From positions 2,120,501 to 2,184,500 of the forward strand of contig OY756958.1 in the NCBI GenBank assembly GCA_963580455.1: a DNA stretch of 64,000 nt, in the 5' to 3' direction. Below are positions 56,974 to 64,000 of this stretch, one piece after another; the stretch's first letter is position 1; every line of letters begins with the position of its first letter. The position numbers and the translations under genes were made by a program. The stretch is from Euonymus europaeus. Lineage: Eukaryota; Streptophyta; Magnoliopsida; Celastrales; Celastraceae. Below the pieces are notes generated by a model. It ran no database searches. It had not been told where the DNA came from and saw only the letters and a list, made by a program, of their open reading frames with translations.

Positions 56974-57312
56974 TAACTTTGGTATAACATGCAGGGTTTA
57001 GTAGTCAGCAATTCAGCAACACAGCAGTGAAGGGTCAGGGCTTCCTTACGACTCCAAACATCAGTAACCAGTGACAAAGTGGTATGACTTGCAACACCCC
57101 AAACCATTAGTCATTGTTTTGTATTAATACATTACAAACTTAAATGAATACAAAATGCATTCCTATATGAAAATACATTACCTCAAACAGCAAAAAAAAG
57201 AAAAGGAAAAAGTAAAACACAACTTGAATTCCATTTTCCAGAGGAAATTTTATTGCCATTCATGAAATGAAGTCCCCATCTTTATTAAATTTCCTAAAGA
57301 TTGAATGGGGAA
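56974..57312. other. Spacer and 3' flank of the minus-strand PR-10 gene
   Basis: No gene recognised; the part near 57250-57312 should be 3' UTR of the PR-10 gene ending at 57313. Confidence 0.5.
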
Positions 57313-57880
57313 CTAATAGGCATCGGCATTGGCCAAGAGGTAGGCTTCAACAGCCTTGAACATGGCAGTGGCCGTTCCCTTGGCTTCATTGATTTTTCCC
57401 TCTGGAATCACAATATCACCCTTTGTGTGGTATGTGGTTGTGGTCTTCCAGATAGACCCTCCATCAGAAGATGCCACAATCTTGTTCTCCGAACTGATTT
57501 TGTCTAGAGCACCCTTCAGAATTTCGTCTTCGATTATGCTGTAGTTGTATGAGAGAGTCTCTTTGTCTACTGATTCAATCTTGTGCTTCACATATGTGGC
57601 CTCATCACCAGCTGCATATGCAATCATATTTATTTACCTTTTGTGTGTGTTATGGAAGTACTTCTATTATCTATACTGAATATTTGATGACAACTAATTT
57701 ACCTCCAAAAGTGATCTTCTTTATAGTTCCCGCTCCACCATCGCCTTCGAGGATTTCGATGTTCTTAATTTGAGGGATAACCTTGGGAAAGAAGTCGACA
57801 CCATCAAGGACATAGGCCTTGAAGATCTTAGCTGGTGGGATTGCAAGGGCATTCTCTGATTCGTAAGTGATCACACCCAT
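57313..57880 (-). CDS. PR-10/Bet v 1 family protein, 2 exons, 158 aa
   Basis: Exons 57880-57703 and 57611-57313 (178+299 nt) with a phase-1 GT-AG intron at the conserved PR-10 position give 158 codons plus TAG. Start [20 protein letters not shown] and the P-loop [16 protein letters not shown] (about residues 43-58) are typical of the Bet v 1 class. [30 protein letters not shown] and the C-terminal helix [17 protein letters not shown] are all present, and the length is that of the family. Role by family: cytosolic ligand-binding defence or stress protein, allergenic in related trees. It is the best preserved PR-10 of this subgroup in the window and is arranged head to head with the copy at 58149. 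Confidence 0.95.
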
Positions 57881-58148
57881 GTTGGACTAGGAGATTAAGA
57901 TTGGTAAAACTTGATTGGAATGGAAGTTGAAGAATGTTCAGTGTTTTGAGTTGTTTGATGTAACATATTTTCTAGTCTATAAATAGACTGGAACACATTA
58001 TCTGCAATAAACTGGAACATATTTTCTAGTCTATAAATAGTACCTCTGGTTTCTTCATCTCCAACACATCAGAAATTAAAGCTCTTTCTTCAAAGCAAGC
58101 TTTGATCAAGTAGTTACATCAGCTTTACAAATTTTCCTCAAGTCAATC
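57881..58148. promoter_or_regulatory. Shared 268-bp intergenic promoter of the divergent PR-10 pair, with a duplicated 25-bp TATA segment
   Basis: The two PR-10 start codons are 268 bp apart. A 25-bp perfect direct repeat containing CTAGTCTATAAATAG lies at 57962-57986 and 58016-58040, spaced 54 bp. CTATAAATAG is nearly self-complementary, so each copy can offer a TATA-like box on either strand. The copy at 58016-58040 lies about 110-130 bases before the plus-strand ATG, and the copy at 57962-57986 about 85-105 before the minus-strand ATG. Confidence 0.7.
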
Positions 58149-58683
58149 ATGGGTGTTGTGACTTACGAATCAGAGAATGTCGTCGCAGTCGCACCATCCC
58201 AGCTGTTCAAGGCCTATGTACTTGATGGTGTCAATTTTTTCCCCAAAGTGATCCCTGCCATCAAGAGCATTGAAATCCTTGAAGGAGATGGTGGCGCTGG
58301 AACCGTGAAGAAGATCACTTTTGCTGGAGGTACATATCATTTAGTCCTTGATTTTGGATTACTTTTCTATTTTATGTAGCGTAAAAGAAGTGACTAAACG
58401 TTGTATGTATATCTATATAAATGAATATCCAGCTGGTGATCAAGCCACATATGTGAAGCACAAGATTGAATCGGTAGACCAAGAGACATTATACAGCATA
58501 ATCGAAGGCGATGTTTTGAGGGGGGCTCTTGAGAAAATCAGTTCCGAGAACAAGATTGTGGCTTCTGAGGATGGAGGGTCGATCTGGAGGACCACCACCA
58601 CTTACCACACCAATGGTCACATTGTGATTCCAGAGGATAAGCTCAATGAGGCCTACCTCTTGGGTAATCCGGACGCCTATTAG
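58149..58683 (+). CDS. PR-10/Bet v 1 family protein with internal deletions, 2 exons, 143 aa
   Basis: Exons 58149-58329 and 58433-58683 (181+251 nt) keep the frame with the conserved phase-1 intron, giving 143 codons plus TAG. Start MGVVTYESENVVAVAPSQLF and the P-loop [16 protein letters not shown] are normal. Compared with the neighbour at 57313, two in-frame gaps occur in exon 2: three codons (SYN) in ETL-YSIIEGD, and 13 codons ([13 protein letters not shown]) of the C-terminal helix, so LNEA runs straight into YLLGNPDAY. The larger gap lies between GAGGCC and GAAGCC in the paralog, suggesting slippage. Loss of most of helix alpha-3, which closes the ligand cavity, makes a normal fold doubtful although the frame is open. 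It may be a pseudogene in practice. Confidence 0.8.
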
Positions 58684-59123
58684 TTCCTCTTCAAATCTTC
58701 AGAGAATTAATAAACTCCGGGGATTTTGTTTTGAGCTTTTGATTAAATTTCTTTTGTTACGCAAGTTGATTTTGTGTGCTGTTTTGCTTTACTTCTTTCT
58801 GTTTGAAAGTGTATTTTCAATCTGTTTATGTATTCCTTCACATTAATGAGCACAATGTGCCAACTTTATACATCTTTATGAATTGTAGGTTACAAAGTTC
58901 TAGTCTTGCAGTAAAATGTGTCATATTCAAAATGCTATTATAGAATAGGAAAACTGGGAAAAATTGATAGATGCTCCTGCTCCTATGCACTATGCATTAA
59001 TGGTTGAACTATAATCTGAACTGCGCCCGTGCTGTGGGCGGACTATAAGAAGCTGTACTGGCGAATGGACGTAAGCCGGGGTGAAGCTGTAGCGTTGTAA
59101 ATTCATCGCAAGAGCGACCTTAG
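58684..59123. other. 3' flank of PR-10 gene up to the chromovirus LTR
   Basis: T-rich 3' UTR-like sequence, then spacer. No other gene seen. Confidence 0.5.
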
Positions 59124-59319
59124 TGTTAGGGAGCCCATTGGTTCAGCCAGTGTAGGGCTTGGGCCTGGCCTTATTTGTGTTAGTGTTTTTGTTGTAAGGT
59201 TAATTAGTGTGTCTTTTGTTGTTGTTAGGTTATCAAAGAACAAAAAGGTGTGGTTATTTTTCTTGCAGTTGCTTGAATCGATATCAATAGAGACCTTCGC
59301 AGGTATCTGTTGCATATCA
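59124..59319 (+). repeat. Chromovirus 5' LTR (196 bp)
   Basis: TG...CA ends. The first 161 bases recur at 63840-64000. It contains the last codons of the gag-pol frame when read in the 3' copy. Confidence 0.88.
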
Positions 59320-59350
59320 ATTGGTATCCAGAGCCAGGTTTTGATTGCTT

Positions 59351-62300
59351 ATGGTCTTAACTCGTAGCCAAACGAGGAAAATGGAGCAGGATTTCGCTAA
59401 GATTATGGAGGCAACTGATCAAAAGTTTCATAAGTTGGAACAGCAAATGGATCTTCGCTTTCAAAGGACCGAACAACAGATCCAGCAGTTGGTAGGTCTC
59501 ATGACGAATTTGGATTCTAAGATGGGGAAGAGTTCAGATGAGCATCAAGAGGAGGTCAAGAAACAACCGCAGAGCAGGGACCGTCCATCGTACTCCGGTT
59601 CGGACGCATATCGACAAGGCGAGAGTGGCTTACTTCCTAAAGGAACTCGGATGGACTTTCCGAAGTTCGATTCGGGGGATCCTGCAGAATGGATTTACTG
59701 TGCTGAACAGTACTTTGTATTTAACCTCACACCGGTGGAGTTACAGATTCGTTTCTCATCTTTTTATCTGAGAGGAGAGGCATTACAATGGTTTAAGTGG
59801 ATGAGTAAGAAGACGGTTTGGAAGAACTGGGATCAATTTGTGCAGGATATATCGACACGTTTTGGGCCGAGCCAGTATGAAGATTATGCGGAAATTTTGT
59901 CCAGGTTGTGTCAGACTGGGTCTGTGAAAGATTATCAGCGGGATTTTGAGAAGTATTCCAACAGGGTGGAGGGGTTGCCGGAATCGTTTCTCATCAGTTG
60001 CTTTGTTGGTGGTCTTGTGGACGAAATTCGGCATGATGTCAAGGTGTTGAGGCCTTCGACTTTAATTTCAGCAATTGGGTTGGCACGGTTGATGGAAGAT
60101 AAGGTGGCTTCGAAGAGTGGCAAGTCTGGTCCTGTTCGAACTGCTGCGAAGGTGGTTCCCAAGACACCGGAGGCGAAGAACCCATCCGGGTTGCCTCCAG
60201 TTAAAGTCTTATCACCGGCAGAAATGGCGGAGAGAAAAAAGAAACAGTTGTGCTATAATTGTGATGAGAAATGGGTGGCGGGGCATAGGTGTAAGCAGAA
60301 GACACTATATTTGATCGAAGAAATCGATGGGGAGGATGAGATTCCAGAGAATTCTCACTCGCTTGTCACGAAGGTAGCAACTCAGGGAACAGATCCGGCG
60401 CTGCTACAAATTTCAGTTGAAGCTTTGGAGGGTTCAGTCACTCCTCAAACAATGCGGGTTACTCTCTACATCAAGAATCAACCACTCACTACCTTAATTG
60501 ATTCGGGTAGCACACACAACTTCTTGCATCCTCGGGTGGTAGCTAAATTTGGTTGTAAGTCTGAGACAGGGCCAAACTTGGAAGTGAAAATTGCTGATGG
60601 AGGAAATATGCATAGCTTCGGCAAGGTGTCTGCTCTGTCAATTTGTATTCAGCAATATACGGGAGAGGCAGATTTTCATATCCTACAGTTGGGTGGTTGC
60701 GATGCTATTTTGGGAATGGCGTGGTTGAAATCTTTAGGCACCGTGTTGTGGGATTTTGAGAATTTGTCGATGCAGTTTGATAATGCAGGTAGGCGTGTGA
60801 CTATTACCGGCCTGAACTCGAAACCGATTAAATCGATAGGAGCTCCTCAGGCAGGCAAGTTGTTGAGAGGAACAGATTCATTGGGCTTTGTCTTATTTCC
60901 AGTTTCTGCTACAACAACTGCCAATACGGGCCAAACTCAGAGTGCATCCTTGTTTCAAGGCATTGTTGATAACACCCTGGAGTCTTCTCTCGAAGTATTG
61001 CTCCATAAATTCCAAATGATTTTTGAAGAACCTACTGAGTTACCACCAGTCAGGTCCATCAATCATCACATTCCTATGTTGCCAGACAGCGCTCCAGTTA
61101 ACGTTCGGCCATATCGCTATGCCCACTTTCAAAAGACCGAGATAGAAAGATTGGTTCGGGAAATGCTTCAAGCAGGGATTATTCGTCCTTCCACCAGTCC
61201 CTTTTCTTCTCCGGCTCTGTTAGTTCGTAAGAAGGATGGGTCATGGAGGTTTTGTGTCGACTACCGTGCGCTTAATCGAGTTACGGTCAAGGACAAATAT
61301 CCAATCCCTGTTATTGACGAATTATTAGATGAACTTCATGGTGCTCAAGTGTTCTCCAAGTTGGATCTTCGGGCAGGCTATCATCAAATTAGAGTGGCTG
61401 ATGCGGATATTTGCAAAACTGCTTTTCGTACCCACGATGGTCACTTTGAATTTCTTGTCATGCCTTTCGGTTTAACAAATGCGCCGGGCACCTTCCAACA
61501 CCTCATGAATACAGTTTTTGCACCGTATCTTCGGGAGTTTGTGGTGGTTTTTCTGGATGATATTTTAATTTATAGTTCTTCTTGGGAGCAACATTTGCAA
61601 CACTTAGAGTTGGTATTCTTTAGTTTGCAGGAACATCATTTGTTTGTGAAGGCATCCAAATGCAGTTTTGGGGTCTCTAAGGTGGAGTATTTGGGTCATG
61701 TTGTTTCTGCGGAAGGGGTGGCAGCGGATCCCGCCAAAATTCAATGCATGTTAGATTGGCCTTCACCAACTTCTATCACAGCCCTACGAGGTTTCCTTGG
61801 TCTCACCGGTTATTATCAAAAATTTGTGAGAGATTATGGTAAGATTAGTGCTCCTCTAACTGCTCTTTTGCGGCATGGTAGTTTTAGGTGGTCTGATGAG
61901 GCTGAGGCGGCTTTCAAACTGTTGAAATTGGCAGTGAGTACCACCCCGGTGTTGACCTTGCCCGATTTTTCTAGGCCTTTTGTAGTGGACACTGATGCAA
62001 GTGGGATTGGGTTAGGGGCTGTTCTGTCTCAAGGGGAGCAGCCTATTGCTTTTGCGAGTAAACAATTGGCTCCAAAACATTTAGGGTTGTCCACCTATGA
62101 AAAGGAGTTGATGGCAGTGGTCTTTGCAGTCAATAAATGGCGTTCTTATTTGATCGGGCATCGTTTTATTGTTCGTACGGATCATGAGAGTATAAAACAT
62201 CTGTTAGGCTCCCGAGCTCATACTCCACTTCAACAAAAGTGGATTACCAAGTTACTGGGCTATGATTTTTCCATTGTGTACCGAAGGGGGGCTGAAAACG

Positions 62301-63871
62301 TAGCTGCTGATGCATTATCTCGTCGAGGTGAGGCGGCGACAGATGCAGGGGAGGTGAATACCGTCTCTGGTATGGTTCCGAATTGGTTCACCGAGCTCAA
62401 GAAGGATTTGTTAGTGGATATGTGGGTTATTGAAAGGAAGGCCAAACTTCAACAGTCAAATTTTTTAGAAAAGAATTATTCGGTCCAGGGGGGGATGCTG
62501 ATGTACAATGGGAGAATAGTGCTGAGTCCTGCTTCTTCTTGGAGAAACAAGATATTATATGAGTTACATGATAGTCCGTTAGCGGGTCACGAAGGGTACA
62601 ATAAAATAATTCAGCGGGTACTTCGCAGTTTTTATTGGCCGGGTGTTCGCACTTTTGTCAAGCAATACATAGCAGAATGTGATGTTTGTCAACGACAGAA
62701 GTATGAGACTATTCGGTCTCCGGGATTACTTCAGCCCCTTCCTGTGCCGGACCAAATCTGTACAGAGCTCAGTATGGATTTTGTGGAAGCTCTACCCAAT
62801 TCCAATGGTTATACCGCCATCATGGTGGTGGTGGATAGACTTTCGAAAGGGGTTCACTTTGCTGCCTTACGCCATCCTTTCACTGCTAGCACAGTGGCTC
62901 AGGTATTTTTGGATAATGTGATTAAACTTCATGGGGTACCCAATTCGATTGTAAGTGATCGTGACAAGGTATTTGTGAGTAAGTTCCGGGAGGAACTCTT
63001 TCGTTTACAAGGGACTCAATTAAAAATGAGTTCAAGCTATCATCCCCAAACGGATGGTCAAACGGAGGTGGTGAATCGTTGTTTGGAAACCTATCTTCGA
63101 TGTTTTTCTAGTCATTATCCTAAGCGGTGGACTCGCTGGTTATCTTGGGCAGAGTATTGGTTCAATACATCCTTCCATAGCGGCATCAAGATGACCCCTT
63201 ATGAGGCTATGTATGGGAGGCCTCCTCCTACTCTGTTATCCTTTGAACATTCTACTACCAAGGTGGCTGCTGTGGAACATGAATTGCAGGAGCGTGAGTT
63301 ACTCCTTAAGCAGCTGAAGGCTAATTTGGTAGATGCTCAGAACCGGATGAAGCAAATGGCGGATAAGCATCGATCTGAGCGACAGTTCGACGTGGGGGAC
63401 TTTGTGTTTCTCCGCTTGCAACCCTATCGTCAACAAACGGTGGCAAGACGCATCAACATGAAGTTGGCTCCTAGGTATTATGGGCCTTATGAGGTACTTA
63501 GCAAAGTGGGGGCAGTGGCTTATAGACTCAAGCTGCCTGAGGGTTCTAAAGTCCATCCAGTATTTCATGTTTCCTGTTTAAAAAAACTGGTAGGTCACAA
63601 GGCAAGAACTGTGCAGACTCTACCCCGATTCAGCGAAGAAGGGGAGTTAAAGTTGGAGCCTGAGCGGGTGCTGAGTTCGAGGAAGGTGAGGAAGCGGGGG
63701 CGTGAGAGAACAGAGTTGCTGGTACAGTGGCAAGGATTGCTGGAAGTGGATGCTACTTGGGAAGATGCTGCAAAGATTTGGGAACAGTGGCCTTATACAA
63801 AATCTTGGGGACAAGATTTGGCTTCCGAGGGACTTGGAATGTTAGGGAGCCCATTGGTTCAGCCAGTGTAG
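59351..63871 (+). CDS. Chromovirus gag-pol-chromodomain polyprotein, 1506 aa
   Basis: ATG 59351 (MVLTRSQTRK) is 14 bases after the PBS. Gag core about residues 90-220 (MDFPKFDSGDPAEWIYCAEQYF); zinc knuckle CYNCDEKWVAGHRC (about 301); protease LIDSGSTHNFLHP (about 384); RT with FCVDYRALNRVTVKDKYPIP and catalytic FLDDILIYSS (about 735); RNase H DTDASGIGLGAVLSQ (about 880); integrase HHCC with HDSPLAGHEGYNK and CDVCQRQK, DDE core MDFVEALPNS, SDRDKVF and QTDGQTEVVNRCLE; and a C-terminal chromodomain (LLVQWQGLLEVDATWEDA, about 1456-1475). No frameshift or stop is seen, so it looks autonomous. The TAG at 63869 lies 30 bases inside the 3' LTR. In this family the chromodomain directs integration to marked chromatin. 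Confidence 0.95.
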   Translation: MVLTRSQTRKMEQDFAKIMEATDQKFHKLEQQMDLRFQRTEQQIQQLVGLMTNLDSKMGKSSDEHQEEVKKQPQSRDRPSYSGSDAYRQGESGLLPKGTRMDFPKFDSGDPAEWIYCAEQYFVFNLTPVELQIRFSSFYLRGEALQWFKWMSKKTVWKNWDQFVQDISTRFGPSQYEDYAEILSRLCQTGSVKDYQRDFEKYSNRVEGLPESFLISCFVGGLVDEIRHDVKVLRPSTLISAIGLARLMEDKVASKSGKSGPVRTAAKVVPKTPEAKNPSGLPPVKVLSPAEMAERKKKQLCYNCDEKWVAGHRCKQKTLYLIEEIDGEDEIPENSHSLVTKVATQGTDPALLQISVEALEGSVTPQTMRVTLYIKNQPLTTLIDSGSTHNFLHPRVVAKFGCKSETGPNLEVKIADGGNMHSFGKVSALSICIQQYTGEADFHILQLGGCDAILGMAWLKSLGTVLWDFENLSMQFDNAGRRVTITGLNSKPIKSIGAPQAGKLLRGTDSLGFVLFPVSATTTANTGQTQSASLFQGIVDNTLESSLEVLLHKFQMIFEEPTELPPVRSINHHIPMLPDSAPVNVRPYRYAHFQKTEIERLVREMLQAGIIRPSTSPFSSPALLVRKKDGSWRFCVDYRALNRVTVKDKYPIPVIDELLDELHGAQVFSKLDLRAGYHQIRVADADICKTAFRTHDGHFEFLVMPFGLTNAPGTFQHLMNTVFAPYLREFVVVFLDDILIYSSSWEQHLQHLELVFFSLQEHHLFVKASKCSFGVSKVEYLGHVVSAEGVAADPAKIQCMLDWPSPTSITALRGFLGLTGYYQKFVRDYGKISAPLTALLRHGSFRWSDEAEAAFKLLKLAVSTTPVLTLPDFSRPFVVDTDASGIGLGAVLSQGEQPIAFASKQLAPKHLGLSTYEKELMAVVFAVNKWRSYLIGHRFIVRTDHESIKHLLGSRAHTPLQQKWITKLLGYDFSIVYRRGAENVAADALSRRGEAATDAGEVNTVSGMVPNWFTELKKDLLVDMWVIERKAKLQQSNFLEKNYSVQGGMLMYNGRIVLSPASSWRNKILYELHDSPLAGHEGYNKIIQRVLRSFYWPGVRTFVKQYIAECDVCQRQKYETIRSPGLLQPLPVPDQICTELSMDFVEALPNSNGYTAIMVVVDRLSKGVHFAALRHPFTASTVAQVFLDNVIKLHGVPNSIVSDRDKVFVSKFREELFRLQGTQLKMSSSYHPQTDGQTEVVNRCLETYLRCFSSHYPKRWTRWLSWAEYWFNTSFHSGIKMTPYEAMYGRPPPTLLSFEHSTTKVAAVEHELQERELLLKQLKANLVDAQNRMKQMADKHRSERQFDVGDFVFLRLQPYRQQTVARRINMKLAPRYYGPYEVLSKVGAVAYRLKLPEGSKVHPVFHVSCLKKLVGHKARTVQTLPRFSEEGELKLEPERVLSSRKVRKRGRERTELLVQWQGLLEVDATWEDAAKIWEQWPYTKSWGQDLASEGLGMLGSPLVQPV

Positions 63872-64000
63872 GGCTTGGGCCTGGCCTTATTTGTGTTAGT
63901 GTTTTTGTTGTAAGGTTTATTAGTGTGTCTTTTGTTGTTGTTAGGTTATCAAAGAACAAAAAGGTGTGGTTATTTTTCTTGCAGTTGCTTGAATCGATAT
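63840..64000 (+). repeat. Chromovirus 3' LTR, partial
   Basis: Matches the first 161 bp of the 5' LTR; the rest lies beyond the window. The preceding GAGGGACTTGGAA tract may act as polypurine primer. Confidence 0.88.

Larger units (their letters stand above)
59124..64000 (+). mobile_element. Ty3/gypsy chromovirus (chromodomain), Reina-like, short LTRs, 3' LTR cut by the window end
   Basis: The 5' LTR spans 59124-59319 (196 bp, TGTTAGGGAG...CATATCA) and is followed by TGGTATCCAGAGCCA (59322-59336), a near match to the initiator tRNA-Met primer site. The 3' LTR begins at 63840 and runs off the window. Over the 161 visible bases only one difference from the 5' LTR was noticed (A/T in the AAGGTTAATT tract). 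One uninterrupted gag-pol frame lies between. Very short LTRs, a single frame and a C-terminal chromodomain point to the Reina clade of chromoviruses (inference). The target duplication cannot be confirmed: the left flank is CTTAG, and the right is outside. Confidence 0.9.

Noticed and set aside
56919..57107. 62-codon minus-strand frame between the copia LTR and the PR-10 gene
   Set aside because: Starts outside and runs across the LTR boundary; no family resemblance.

Overview
The window is nuclear DNA of a dicot plant. Genes have many GT-AG introns in AT-rich sequence, and plant-specific families dominate: Bet v 1/PR-10 proteins, a heavy-metal-associated isoprenylated protein (HIPP), CACTA transposons, and Ty1/copia, Ogre-like and chromovirus retrotransposons. 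The cluster of Bet v 1-type genes would fit a woody rosid, but the species cannot be fixed from the sequence.

Layout. 1-4274 holds the last seven exons of a WDR43/UTP5-like ribosome-biogenesis gene (+). 6563-7634 is a three-exon HIPP gene (-). 8968-9513 is a solo LTR with a 5-bp target duplication. 11184-11789 is a divergent PR-10 gene (+). 12304-12720 is a broken exon-like remnant. 12851-13067 is a tRNA-derived SINE (-) with a 19-bp target duplication. 13336-14000 is one end of a decayed CACTA-like element, and 14378-14690 is a LINE tail. 16516-22828 is an IST1-like (ESCRT-associated) gene (-) whose last coding exon is split by a 4.9-kb CACTA element (16658-21571) that carries an internally deleted transposase region. 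23402-23928 is a PR-10 pseudogene (-).

24399-56968 is a nested retrotransposon complex. A Ty1/copia element (-) with apparently identical 218-bp LTRs and the target duplication ACTTG contains, inside its pol gene, a 28-kb Ogre/Tat-type Ty3 element. That element has the form LTR-internal-LTR-internal-LTR and is bounded by one 5-bp duplication (GTATC), so it is a tandem dimer sharing the middle LTR. Its internal regions carry ORF1, gag-protease and RT-RNase H-integrase, with an in-frame 204-nt putative intron between protease and RT, as known for Ogre elements.

57313-58683 is a head-to-head PR-10 pair sharing a 268-bp promoter region with a duplicated TATA segment; the right-hand copy has lost 16 codons. 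59124 to the window end is a chromodomain Ty3 element with short LTRs and a single 1506-codon uninterrupted frame; its 3' LTR is cut by the window edge.

Host genes occupy a small part of the window. The main story is a PR-10 cluster (four copies, at least one broken) spread apart and partly damaged by successive insertions. I see no sign of an unknown multi-gene system. The most noteworthy structures are the Ogre dimer with its mosaic-looking middle LTR, the exact CACTA interruption of the IST1-like coding exon, and the shared PR-10 promoter.
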